Shown here: positions 20,373-28,655 of the stretch, in pieces
Layout of the letters: each line of letters opens with the position of its first letter
Position numbering within the stretch: position 1 is the stretch's first letter
Assembly: GCA_039105265.1 (NCBI GenBank)
Contig: JAPFFF010000038.1
Span: 744,001 to 808,000 of the forward strand
DNA length: 64,000 bases
DNA from: Tritrichomonas musculus
Taxonomy: Eukaryota > Parabasalia > Tritrichomonadida > Tritrichomonadidae
Direction: 5' to 3'
Made by a program: the position numbers and the translations under genes
The notes under the pieces: generated by a model
Databases searched by the model: none
What the model was told of the DNA's origin: nothing
Seen by the model: the letters and a program-made list of their open reading frames with translations, nothing else

Positions 20373-20780
20373 TTAATTATTACAGTCATCTACTAAGGGT
20401 TCATCATCAGGTGTCTCATTAATTGTCTCATTAATTGTCTCATTAACACTACAATCGATATTATCCGCATCCGGGGTATCCTCTTCCTCCTCTTCAAGCT
20501 CATCAAGATGTTCCTCGACATATCTCCTTAGTATCTCCATTTCATATTTTTTACGTAATCTATATTCACGTTGCTGTTGGCGTCTAGCAGCTCGTCGCTC
20601 GTCATCATTAGCATACTTACATCTTCGCCCACGAGGCTTCTTAGATTCAGGTTCAACAGGTTCATCATCAATGTTATCAATCTTATTTAATACATCACTC
20701 GATTTCGATTTAACAATTGTCCCGGTGACGGATGGAAGTTGATTAGTAATAGTTGGGCTATCTACTTGCGATTCACTCAT
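20373..20780 (-). CDS. Small protein with bZIP-like basic region
   Basis: 135 residues from the ATG at 20780; an upstream in-frame ATG at 20843 would overlap the next gene and is less likely. The middle (KYANDDERRAARRQQQREYRLRKK) reads like a bZIP basic region or a helical DNA-binding arm, followed by a short helix and a Glu-rich, Asn-Glu-Thr repeat tail (VNETINETINET). The heptad part is too short for a normal zipper. A regulator or DNA-packaging protein is possible. Confidence 0.45.
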   Translation of the reverse strand: MSESQVDSPTITNQLPSVTGTIVKSKSSDVLNKIDNIDDEPVEPESKKPRGRRCKYANDDERRAARRQQQREYRLRKKYEMEILRRYVEEHLDELEEEEEDTPDADNIDCSVNETINETINETPDDEPLVDDCNN

Positions 20781-20826
20781 TTGCTTATCGAGAAAAAATA
20801 TTATATAAAAAATAATCGACGCATAT

Positions 20827-21285
20827 TTATACGAAGCAATCATCCTTTATATCGCTATCATCGAATTCAATTTTGAACTGGTCGCGAATACATTTGATAT
20901 TATGTTTGTTGACGCATTCGAGAACGTGACATGGATAGTATGGGGTGTCCATATATGTTTGCATTGTGAGTTCTATGATAAGGACGTATAGCTTATCCTT
21001 GCTATCGAATTTGCAGTTGAATGATACTATAATCGAATCCCCAAACAATTTAATGATTTTATTATAGTTGATGAATACATTATTTTTCTTATTATTAGAT
21101 TCGAGTGTGATGAATAAAGGTTTGCAACAATATTTGTCAAACTTATTTTTAAATACTTTCTCCCCCTCGAAATAGATGACAGCCTTTACAAACTTGTTGT
21201 TCTTATATGTATCATTGATAAATGAAACGAGCTTGGTTGGTGAGTAGAAGTTATTGTTAGTGTCTACGATTGAATCAACAGACAT
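20827..21285 (-). CDS. Unknown protein (152 aa) of the inner element
   Basis: 152 residues of mixed alpha/beta type with conserved-looking Cys residues near the middle and end and a hydrophobic strand LYVLIIELTM. No family recognised. About 30 bp upstream lies GACATGTGATATAAAAA, a block that also stands upstream of two genes of the outer element, so both elements may use similar promoters. It borders the 493-bp non-coding stretch. Confidence 0.5.
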   Translation of the reverse strand: MSVDSIVDTNNNFYSPTKLVSFINDTYKNNKFVKAVIYFEGEKVFKNKFDKYCCKPLFITLESNNKKNNVFINYNKIIKLFGDSIIVSFNCKFDSKDKLYVLIIELTMQTYMDTPYYPCHVLECVNKHNIKCIRDQFKIEFDDSDIKDDCFV

Positions 21286-21778
21286 TTATATTAGGATAAA
21301 AAATAAAATAATTTTGGACATGTGATATAAAAAATATTTTTGAAAAATTTTGGGTATATAGAGCGAGCAGGAACTGCGTTCTATATGTATGATGGAATAT
21401 AGTTGGAACAGTTTAAATAGTAAATCGAAAACATATATGTGTTAGCGCTAACTGGTATAGTTGTTGGATCATGAAGCATGTCTCCCAGCTTCGGCGGCAG
21501 GCATGAGTTCGATTCGCTGCCATACCGATTTTTCGTATTATTTTCGGTCCATATTTGTGATAGAGCCCTAGCGAACTAAACACCTTGTGGTAAGCTATTA
21601 CTTGTGGATTATGGATAATACGAAGCATTGTCGGCAATGCAAACCCAAACCAGCTCCTGTAATTGGATGCAGATATTTTCCTTGGGGGATTGATATATAA
21701 TCCCGGGTACGTATGTTGGTTCCTCGAGAGAATGCATTACGCATCCAGTTATGGGGGTTGGTTTTTGCATTTTTATTT
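21286..21778. ncRNA. Structured non-coding stretch, tRNA-like boxes and long imperfect hairpin
   Basis: This is the only stretch over 400 bp without a convincing gene inside the inner element. Around 21440-21525 it has a sequence like a polymerase III A box (TAGCGCTAACTGG) and a good B box (GAGTTCGATTCG) about 55 bp later, but I could not fold a standard cloverleaf. At 21635-21775 two ~30-bp arms (ending GGATGC and starting GCATCC) form an imperfect long hairpin with a CCCGGG loop region. Candidates are a pol III transcript, a tRNA-derived relic or a replication/packaging signal. Confidence 0.4.
21317..21333 (-). promoter_or_regulatory. Shared promoter-like block, inner element copy
   Basis: GACATGTGATATAAAAA lies 32 bp upstream of the 152-residue gene (read on the minus strand as a TTTTTATATCACATG block). 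Near-identical copies occur at 31453-31469 and 32017-32033, each before a minus-strand gene of the outer element and separated from it by an AT-rich run. The constant position suggests a TATA-like or initiator element. Confidence 0.5.
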
Positions 21779-22309
21779 TTACATATTGATGCAGTATTTG
21801 AGACATAAATGGTATACGTTAACGAGTTCGTTATACTCCTTATTGTAGACCTGCTTGAAATCAGTTACAATTTCTCCATTCTCATTAACAATTTTGATAG
21901 CTTCTATTTTACGAATTGGATTAGCTTTAGTTGCACAACATTTAATATCTTCATCCAGATATATATCTACCTGTTCAGTATGGATTGCTGCCTTGATAAT
22001 ATTTTGTAAAGCCGACATGGGAACAATGATACAATTTTTGGAGATGAGATTACTTAATAACGCCTTATCTTGATTCAATAATATTTGTGCATATGATTCT
22101 AATATAACAGTCCTCACATCCATGCCCTCAGCGGATGATACTGGTTGCTCCTCATCGATATCTCTCGTAATGACGATATCCTCCTTGCCATCATCCCTCT
22201 TATTAATGATGATATTATTATTAATATTAGATGTTGATTGCGATGCAGCTGATGGTTCTAATGAAACGTTTGCATTGATACCTGCATTAGCATTTCTTTT
22301 CTTGATCAT
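21779..22309 (-). CDS. Unknown Maverick protein shared by both elements (176 aa)
   Basis: 176 residues. A Ser/Asn-rich start (1-60) is followed by a fold of about 110 residues: ISKNCIIVPMSALQNIIKAA, VDIYLDEDIKCCATKANPI, then Ile/Lys-rich strands. The outer element's protein at 2314-3210 has the same order and the same ED-I-x-C feature. Conservation across two divergent elements suggests a core function. I do not recognise the family. Confidence 0.6.
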   Translation of the reverse strand: MIKKRNANAGINANVSLEPSAASQSTSNINNNIIINKRDDGKEDIVITRDIDEEQPVSSAEGMDVRTVILESYAQILLNQDKALLSNLISKNCIIVPMSALQNIIKAAIHTEQVDIYLDEDIKCCATKANPIRKIEAIKIVNENGEIVTDFKQVYNKEYNELVNVYHLCLKYCINM

Positions 22310-22327
22310 TTCCCCAAAAATAAAATA

Positions 22328-22525
22328 TTATAAACCATATGATTTCTCAATAATGTATATAATATCCTTCAAATCATTTGGTAAATTAGGTCTATCTTGA
22401 ATAATATCTAGGTCGCAGCAATTTTGCTGTGACGATAATTCATCACGTTTTTCATATAATTTTTCGGGTGGTAGAATTCTACCAGTCGCACTTTCGAGGA
22501 ATTCTTGAGACGAATCGCATTGCAA
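22328..22525 (-). CDS. Partial second copy of the KilA-N gene region
   Basis: About 65 codons matching two parts of the KilA-N protein next door: LE.ATGRILP..KLYE and DRPNLPNDLK. The copy shares a 32-bp direct repeat with the sequence after the next gene (22329-22360 and 23372-23403) and a palindrome TGGTAGAATTCTACCA. No ATG opens it. It looks like a partial tandem duplication; I do not claim it is expressed. Confidence 0.5.
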   Translation of the reverse strand: MQCDSSQEFLESATGRILPPEKLYEKRDELSSQQNCCDLDIIQDRPNLPNDLKDIIYIIEKSYGL

Positions 22526-22539
22526 AAATATAATATTAT

Positions 22540-23304
22540 TTAAAGATGCATATTTTTAAAATATTCTTCAATAGCTTTGTGAAACTCTTCTAGACATGAT
22601 TTGTTAATGATGATATCAGTACTGCCAACTCTAACATCATCACCTTTGAACAATGCTCGTGCTAATCGTTTGATATCTTCATTAGGAGTCATCGCAATGG
22701 GTAGGTCATCAACATATATCCATCGCTTCTTCTCATCTTGATAAATCTTACTGACTTGCCTCCATGAATGCTTGTTGCGACGAACGAGATGAAGCACTAC
22801 AAAGTTCCTATTTTTAGGAAGTTCTTCAAGCCATATCATATACCTGTAGCTATGTTTGTGGTCTTTAGGAACAGCTCTCGGGGTAAGGTCATTGATTTTG
22901 TTAACCATCTGCTCGCGTTGCTGAGAAGCTAGTGAATCCAATAATTGCATGACATCCCATGCATATGATGGTGATGCCCACATTGCAATATGATTGACCA
23001 GCAATCGGTGAACATACATACCCTTCAAATCATTAGGTAAATTGGGTCTATCTTCATACAATTTCTGGTCTGGTAGAATTCTACCAGACCCATTTTCGAG
23101 CAATTCCTGTGTTGATTTGTTATCAAACCAATGGCGAAGCTGTTTCTTGGAATTACATGCAGCAAGAATGCTTTGAGCTTGGTACATATCATCCTTAATG
23201 GAATGTATCAAACGAAGCTTCTCATTATACTGAATATATTCGTAGTCATCATTGATTGATTCAACAACGGCTAACATTGATGTGTTAGTACCTGTTGAGT
23301 TCAT
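22540..23304 (-). CDS. KilA-N domain protein
   Basis: 254 residues. Residues about 20-140 match the KilA-N DNA-binding domain, with the hallmark GMYVHRLLVNHIAMWASPSYA followed by a Trp-Asp helix. The C-terminal ~110 residues (RYMIWLEELPKNRNFVVLHLVRR, then a strand-rich part) resemble the partner domains attached to KilA-N in large DNA viruses. KilA-N proteins occur in phages, nucleocytoplasmic large DNA viruses and, abundantly, trichomonads. A regulator role is likely. A 24-bp perfect palindrome lies within its coding sequence at 23067-23090. Confidence 0.85.
   Translation of the reverse strand: MNSTGTNTSMLAVVESINDDYEYIQYNEKLRLIHSIKDDMYQAQSILAACNSKKQLRHWFDNKSTQELLENGSGRILPDQKLYEDRPNLPNDLKGMYVHRLLVNHIAMWASPSYAWDVMQLLDSLASQQREQMVNKINDLTPRAVPKDHKHSYRYMIWLEELPKNRNFVVLHLVRRNKHSWRQVSKIYQDEKKRWIYVDDLPIAMTPNEDIKRLARALFKGDDVRVGSTDIIINKSCLEEFHKAIEEYFKNMHL
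23067..23090. repeat. 24-bp perfect palindrome inside the KilA-N gene
   Basis: GGTCTGGTAGAATTC reads on into its own reverse complement, 24 bp in all with EcoRI-type GAATTC at its centre. The inner 16 bp recur as a palindrome at 22469-22484 in the partial copy. It codes for the GRILP segment. It could be a binding site for a dimeric regulator, possibly the KilA-N protein itself, or simply a by-product of codon choice. Confidence 0.6.
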
Positions 23305-23389
23305 TTCTAAGTGGATAAAAAAATAAATTGATTTGAAAACTCGTCAGTTTATGAGTTCGCCTCCTACTACCTATAAACCATGTGATTTC

Positions 23390-23818
23390 TCAATAATGTA
23401 TATTTTTGAACCTGATATTAGCCGGCTTATTATATATCAAATTTGCCTTATCTCTCTCATTAGCCAATCCTTGAATCGCTGCCAGGTCTTGAGGTCTATT
23501 CAAATATGGTGGTAGCAATGGAGGAGGTTTCGTTGTCGCATTGTTCAAATAATGCATCCCATCAGTCATACTCACGGGAGGCTCATTTTGAGTAAGCGTC
23601 ATATGCTCATCAGTTGGAGGTGGTCTAACTGGATAGTGTGGCATATTTTTCGTAGGTGGTCGATTGATGTGAGGATTGAATGTGACCGCATAAGTGTTAT
23701 CATTTGAATATATACCATAATGATTATACTCAACATCTTCGTTGGTAGTGGTGGATTCATTATACATACATCCAGTTGTACCGATGGTTGTTGAATTCGG
23801 GTTTTTATACTTATTCAT
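23390..23818 (-). CDS. Pro/Asn-rich unknown protein (142 aa)
   Basis: 142 residues, rich in Pro, Asn, Thr and Tyr, with motifs such as HINRPPTKNMPHYPVRPPP and PPPLLPPYLNRPQD. It is probably disordered except for a short C-terminal helix. It lies directly upstream of the KilA-N gene and downstream of the major capsid gene. Its composition fits a structural linker or a virion-associated adaptor with Pro-rich ligands, but no family is recognised. Confidence 0.5.
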   Translation of the reverse strand: MNKYKNPNSTTIGTTGCMYNESTTTNEDVEYNHYGIYSNDNTYAVTFNPHINRPPTKNMPHYPVRPPPTDEHMTLTQNEPPVSMTDGMHYLNNATTKPPPLLPPYLNRPQDLAAIQGLANERDKANLIYNKPANIRFKNIHY

Positions 23819-23868
23819 TTATTATGCAAATAAACAAAAATAATGTGTTGTATTGTTTGAAAATTTAC

Positions 23869-25446
23869 TCATGGTGTAGTTAAATCATAGTTACCAATAC
23901 GAACCAATGGAGGCATACCATTTGGTTGAACTAATATACTAATCGAGGCATCATATAATAAGCAGAAAAGTGGGTTGGCATCTACACTCTTCGCAAATGA
24001 ACCTTCAGTCGCACTTTGAGTAATATTCATTTCAAAATTGATAGGTGATAGCGAAGTGAGTCCCTGTTGATATGTATTATCAGTTTCTGTTGGGAGACCA
24101 ATGAAAAACGATGACCTGTCGTCACTATAATAACCAGTCGTTGAGTTAAATGAATATGAATTGGTTAGCGATCTGACGACCTCTTTATTGAAACCACTCT
24201 GCTCACCATTCATGTTCATTGCATTCTGGCAATATTCCAAGAATTCGGGGTACTCTTCAGTTGTACCAAATGGTCGCGAAGGTATGTTGCCATATCCACC
24301 CGCATTAATGTAGAATGATTTGAATAATGGATTCTTGAAAACAGTTTTATCAGTATTACGCAACGGGAATAAACAAAATATACTATCAACAAATCTTGGA
24401 GTGATAGTACAGGTGGTCTTATCATTAGGTTGCTCGAGTTTATTAGTTGTCGTGTATACAGATAATGTTTGTGTAGGAAATGTTAACGGGTGAGATGGAT
24501 CACTATATCGTTGAACCAATGAGTTATAAACACTCTCACTAATTCCAAAACATGGGATAATACTGAGGCAATCCTTGACCTCATACCATATAACATTACT
24601 TGTTCTATCAGCATTATTTAATGTATATAATCCATTAGCGGTTGTAGATGTCGCCCAACATCTTATTGGATTACCTATTTGCTTGAATTCTGTCGTGACG
24701 GGATGAAATGTATATTTTGAATACTTACCAGGATTATTGATCAAATTTTCATCAGGTCCACATGGACAATATACTAGTCCCGCGCATGAGAAATATAATC
24801 GCAGTTCTATTTTGCCTGCAAACGCTGGGAGATATTTAATGTTAGATATCGGCAAGAATCTTCTCAAATCTATCTTCAAATTAATCGTACCAGTAGCTTC
24901 GGTCCTATCTTTAGTCCAGTAAACTACGAAACCGCAGCGGCACCCTTCATTCTGTCTCCATACATCTTTATGCCTAGTTTTCGAATAAATATCTGCCCTC
25001 TTCGTGGTTTCGTTGGAACAACAAGCTGTAAGAAATGATTCTTCACAGCCATAATTTTGTGTATATATGGTGATACCATTTGCTACAATTTCATACTTCT
25101 CAATAGCATCACGTGCATCTTTAAATCCATACCATATATTATTGAAACTATAATCGCCAACATTTGCTGTATCTATCTTATCATCGATATTAACTTTAAT
25201 CTCCATCGTTGCCTTAATGAATCCGTTGTATAAATCAGCCGTGTTGTGAGTATTTGGTGATATGATTACAGATGTATACGAGCCACTTTTGATTGGGGGC
25301 GATGGTCCATAACTCGTCTGTGGGTTGATCGAATATTGTTTATTAGTATCACTCATCGCAATGCAATTATCGACGGTATCAAAATATGAGGCTATCTGGG
25401 TGCATGCATCCGCAGATGTTTGCATAATCACTTCATTGTTCAACAT
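23869..25446 (-). CDS. Major capsid protein (double jelly-roll)
   Basis: 525 residues, the usual length of Polinton hexon-type capsid proteins. It is beta-rich with long loops. The start (SYTSVIISPNTHN, then ATMEIKVNIDD) and the IKYLPAFAGKIELRLYFS strand pattern resemble the first jelly roll, and a second strand-rich half begins near 270. A Cys-rich insertion (EGCRCGF, CSNETTK, CPCGPDE) in the first half is unusual. Position in the cluster (integrase, ATPase, small proteins, then capsid) supports the call, which rests on pattern and context rather than a diagnostic motif. Confidence 0.75.
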   Translation of the reverse strand: MLNNEVIMQTSADACTQIASYFDTVDNCIAMSDTNKQYSINPQTSYGPSPPIKSGSYTSVIISPNTHNTADLYNGFIKATMEIKVNIDDKIDTANVGDYSFNNIWYGFKDARDAIEKYEIVANGITIYTQNYGCEESFLTACCSNETTKRADIYSKTRHKDVWRQNEGCRCGFVVYWTKDRTEATGTINLKIDLRRFLPISNIKYLPAFAGKIELRLYFSCAGLVYCPCGPDENLINNPGKYSKYTFHPVTTEFKQIGNPIRCWATSTTANGLYTLNNADRTSNVIWYEVKDCLSIIPCFGISESVYNSLVQRYSDPSHPLTFPTQTLSVYTTTNKLEQPNDKTTCTITPRFVDSIFCLFPLRNTDKTVFKNPLFKSFYINAGGYGNIPSRPFGTTEEYPEFLEYCQNAMNMNGEQSGFNKEVVRSLTNSYSFNSTTGYYSDDRSSFFIGLPTETDNTYQQGLTSLSPINFEMNITQSATEGSFAKSVDANPLFCLLYDASISILVQPNGMPPLVRIGNYDLTTP

Positions 25447-25468
25447 TACTTTTTATATAATAAAAAAA

Positions 25469-26638
25469 TTACTTCTTTCGTCTTCTCGATTTCTTGGTTT
25501 CACTTTTCTCAGCAATATAAGCTTTCTTCTTTTTATTAACGTAATCAATATTATTACGTAACCTATTTATTTCATTTTGCAATTCTGTAGCGTATCGCTC
25601 ATCATCTTTATATGGAGCATATGTCTTTTCCAACTCAATAATCCTCTTCTCACTAAGTAATATTTCTTTATCAAATTGTTCCTCACGTGATAAATCTGCA
25701 GTAGGTACATTTAATAGTTTCTTCTCACGTCGTCGCTTTGACCTCATCTCACGATTGGCTGCCTTTTGCTCATCTGATAACTTGGGTTTGGGTTTTCTAG
25801 CTCGCTTACGTTTATTTTTATCCTCCTCGACTAATTTGTTAATCTCATTTTCCATCTGCTGTCTACGTTCACGTAGTTTCTCGAGCTTATTATAATATTT
25901 AGCTTCAAACTCATCATCACTCAATTCAACGAAATTCTTCTTGAGTTTAGCTATCTCAGCAGTATGTTGTTTAACAGCGTTCCTGGTCTCATTTAATTCA
26001 TCCTCGGTTAACGCATCAGCATTATTATTCAAATCATATTCATAATCTTTCAGTTCATACAATAACTGTCTCAATTTATTATCAACATATAAATAATCAT
26101 CCATTTCTTCTTGCAATGCTTTGATTTCATTAATAACAGTTTTCAATTCAGGTTTATTATATTTATCGCTAAGCAATTTTAGTATATTATCCTCGTAATT
26201 ATTTATATAGTGTATACATTCATCAACACCTGGTTCAGCTGCTGGATTCAATTTCGCCTTCTCCAATAATTTTGTATACTCATCCATATCTTGTTTGTAT
26301 CCTTTAATCTTTGCGTCAATATCAGCTTTACTCAATTTGCGATTAGATTTAGTAGGTTGTTTAATCTGTGCGTTAATATCAGCTTTACTCAATTTGCGAT
26401 TAGATTTAGTAGGTTGTTTAATCGATGTATCTATTTGAATAGAATCCAATTTGTGTTTCTTGCAATAATCTAAATAATCATTGACGCGAACACCACGTTT
26501 GAATATATTTGTTTTCACGAGATGAGCACGCAATATATTTTTCAAATTTGGTAACAATATTTTATTCAATCCAGCGAACCCAGGTAGTTGAAGTATTTCT
26601 TTCTTAGTTAGTTGGGAAATGAGTTTATTTGAAGTCAT
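25469..26638 (-). CDS. Coiled-coil protein with LPGF module (389 aa)
   Basis: Residues 1-50 carry the LPGF module (LISQLTKKEILQLPGF, then KRGVRVNDYLDY). A perfect-looking tandem repeat of 57 bp follows (19-residue unit with KQPTKSNRKLSKADI, near 26310-26430). From about residue 100 to 370 the protein is almost wholly charged coiled coil (Glu/Lys/Leu/Asn), with a very basic patch KRKRARKPKPK and a basic tail. It looks like a long rod that could tie the DNA or polymerase complex to another structure. It lies between the capsid gene and the small structural genes, so it could be a virion protein. Confidence 0.6.
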   Translation of the reverse strand: MTSNKLISQLTKKEILQLPGFAGLNKILLPNLKNILRAHLVKTNIFKRGVRVNDYLDYCKKHKLDSIQIDTSIKQPTKSNRKLSKADINAQIKQPTKSNRKLSKADIDAKIKGYKQDMDEYTKLLEKAKLNPAAEPGVDECIHYINNYEDNILKLLSDKYNKPELKTVINEIKALQEEMDDYLYVDNKLRQLLYELKDYEYDLNNNADALTEDELNETRNAVKQHTAEIAKLKKNFVELSDDEFEAKYYNKLEKLRERRQQMENEINKLVEEDKNKRKRARKPKPKLSDEQKAANREMRSKRRREKKLLNVPTADLSREEQFDKEILLSEKRIIELEKTYAPYKDDERYATELQNEINRLRNNIDYVNKKKKAYIAEKSETKKSRRRKK

Positions 26639-26665
26639 TTAATGAAATAAAAAATAATCACTTAA

Positions 26666-27280
26666 TTATATGACATCTGCAAATATTCGATTTCTTCTCA
26701 CAGGATAGATTTGTTGAGGTTGCTCGATGGGCTCATTGGATGATTCCATGGGTGGTTCTATCGGTTGAGTATTTGGATATTGTTTATATTCAGGTTCAGT
26801 GAATTCGTAATTATATTGCATCCTCGGTCGCGATATTTGTTTTTGGACAACCTCCTTAATCATTCGTTTCTGTTCCTTTTTCTCACGTCTAATTTTGAAT
26901 TCCTCACCGAGAAGTTTCAATTGATTCAATATCTCTAAATTAATAGTTGGATCATATTCATAATTATTAGGGGGAGTTCTTGGAGGTGAACGTTTAGTTT
27001 TAGGTCTAACGAATGGTTTCGGGTCAGGGGTTGGCTCATCATGTTCACATTCATCAACGGGGTCATCAGCATCGTTTTCAAGGGGGCTATCAGCTGGCTC
27101 GTCATCATCATCTTTCACAATTGGTTCAACGTGACGATTTGTATGAGGTTCCTTGCGAGGTTTCACGATATATTTTCCCTCAGTTCTACACGGAAACACC
27201 TCCCATTCATCATCATCTCTCCCATTTAACCAGTTTTGAATAACTTGCAATCTTTTACTTCCTCGAAGATTTTTAGCCAT
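26666..27280 (-). CDS. Unknown Pro/charged-rich protein (204 aa)
   Basis: 204 residues. A short folded start (GSKRLQVIQNWLNGRDDDEWEVF) is followed by an Asp/Glu-rich stretch with repeated DEP motifs, a basic Pro-rich part (RPKTKRSPPRTPP) and a C-terminal Pro/Gln-rich tail. Mostly disordered. It sits in the structural cluster between the amphipathic protein and the coiled-coil protein. No family recognised; scaffold or core protein is a guess. Confidence 0.5.
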   Translation of the reverse strand: MAKNLRGSKRLQVIQNWLNGRDDDEWEVFPCRTEGKYIVKPRKEPHTNRHVEPIVKDDDDEPADSPLENDADDPVDECEHDEPTPDPKPFVRPKTKRSPPRTPPNNYEYDPTINLEILNQLKLLGEEFKIRREKKEQKRMIKEVVQKQISRPRMQYNYEFTEPEYKQYPNTQPIEPPMESSNEPIEQPQQIYPVRRNRIFADVI

Positions 27281-27323
27281 TTATGGTAAAAATAAAAAGC
27301 ATAGTTTCACCAACTTTCACCTA

Positions 27324-27743
27324 TTACTTACCCAAACGTTTTCCATATTTAGTCCTGATACGTTTAGGTTTAACGTTAGCCTGCACACTTGCCGGTTCTG
27401 TCGAATCCAATTGCTTATTATATTTAGTCTTGATATTATGATTAGACTTACCTTGAGCAGCGTTATTAATATTCTCTAGAGCAGTCCTAACATTCCCCTT
27501 AGGAATATATTTAATAGCCGTATCTGTAATATTGGATATTTTCTCACGAGTCTTATCATTTAAAAATTTCTTGCCTAATCCTCGAGCAACCTTGCCAATG
27601 ATACCACTATTTTTATTCACCTTGTTGACAGTTGAATTAAATATCTTCCCAGCCAGTCCACCGGTTGCGCTATTAGCCATATTCATTACCTGATTGCCCG
27701 CCAATCCAATACCATTTTTAATTATTTTTTTCAAGAATCCCAT
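27324..27743 (-). CDS. Amphipathic small protein, protein VI-like candidate
   Basis: 139 residues. The start MGFLKKIIKNGIGLAGNQ is a classic amphipathic helix, followed by Gly/Ala/Asn-rich helical segments and a basic tail with repeated KTKYNK/RTKYGK motifs. This layout recalls adenovirus pre-protein VI and X and the Polinton proteins likened to them: a membrane-active N-terminus and a DNA- or capsid-binding basic tail. It lies beside the packaging ATPase, as expected. The outer element's protein at 3290-3517 is the likely counterpart. Confidence 0.6.
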   Translation of the reverse strand: MGFLKKIIKNGIGLAGNQVMNMANSATGGLAGKIFNSTVNKVNKNSGIIGKVARGLGKKFLNDKTREKISNITDTAIKYIPKGNVRTALENINNAAQGKSNHNIKTKYNKQLDSTEPASVQANVKPKRIRTKYGKRLGK

Positions 27744-27773
27744 TTACTTGTATTAAAAATATATATATCTGGT

Positions 27774-28640
27774 TTATGACTCAAAGTAATACTTGTCAGC
27801 TGTTATATTAAGAATCAATTTATCATGGGGTTCCCTGTGTTGTAGATACTGGTGGACCGCATCCTTAGTGTTTAAATTATTATTAGTTTGTTGCAGTAAT
27901 GATGTGATATCCTCCTCACTATATCCACTGTAGCAGATTATATCTGTAGCCATACGTTTAGCATTAATATGAACAAATCGAATCGTTTGAAACGCCATTA
28001 TACAAGTGATATTATAATGCCTAGTTTTGGTCAATAATCTAATGAATTCACTATTCCCATTCTTCAATAAATCACTTCCTGCACAATCATCTAGAATAAT
28101 TAATGTATTGTATGGATATGATGATGTATTATATTGAACTAATTTGTTGGCAATATATACAATTCTATCATCGATATCTTGTAATGAATGTTTTTCAATC
28201 AGGCGTTCCATCTCCTCATTAGTATCTTTCATTTTGGATAACACATGTTTGACCAGTGCATAATATTTAACCTTCCTTTTGAGATGCTTACGTAAGATTG
28301 GCATCAACTCATCCTCCTTCACATATTGTATTGGAGTTTTAATACTTTTATGTAAAGCTTCAGCTGTTTTATCCATCTTCCCACTCGTGGAACAAAATAT
28401 TATCTTATTATAATATGGTTTCTTAAATAATTTTTCAGTAATCATTATATGAGACCATATCCAATATGATTTACCAGCACCAGGCTTACCGATTAGGAAA
28501 TATATTCCGTTGGTGCTAAATGGATAGTCCGGTGATAGCGGTTTTATCAAAGCCATCTCTATATCTTTTTGATTTTTGCGCATAGCTTTTTGTATTTCTC
28601 TCTCAACATTTTTAATGACTGATTTAGTACTGGTTTTCAT
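27774..28640 (-). CDS. Genome-packaging ATPase (FtsK/HerA, A32-like)
   Basis: 288 residues, the usual size. Walker A is GKPGAGKS (51-58), preceded by a hydrophobic strand. Walker B is TLIILDDCAGSD (about 179-190). A sensor-like strand NITCIMAFQT with Gln near 218 follows a Lys-Thr-Arg-His motif, as in A32-type ATPases of Polintons, virophages and large DNA viruses. It would drive element DNA into capsids, which strongly suggests the element has, or recently had, a virus-like stage. It lies 15 bp from the integrase gene. Confidence 0.9.
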   Translation of the reverse strand: MKTSTKSVIKNVEREIQKAMRKNQKDIEMALIKPLSPDYPFSTNGIYFLIGKPGAGKSYWIWSHIMITEKLFKKPYYNKIIFCSTSGKMDKTAEALHKSIKTPIQYVKEDELMPILRKHLKRKVKYYALVKHVLSKMKDTNEEMERLIEKHSLQDIDDRIVYIANKLVQYNTSSYPYNTLIILDDCAGSDLLKNGNSEFIRLLTKTRHYNITCIMAFQTIRFVHINAKRMATDIICYSGYSEEDITSLLQQTNNNLNTKDAVHQYLQHREPHDKLILNITADKYYFES

Positions 28641-28655
28641 TTATATGGAATAAAA

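Noticed and set aside
21413-21806. Overlapping frames of 74, 65 and 61 codons in the non-coding stretch
   Set aside because: Composition is unlike neighbouring genes and the frames cross the hairpin and tRNA-like boxes.
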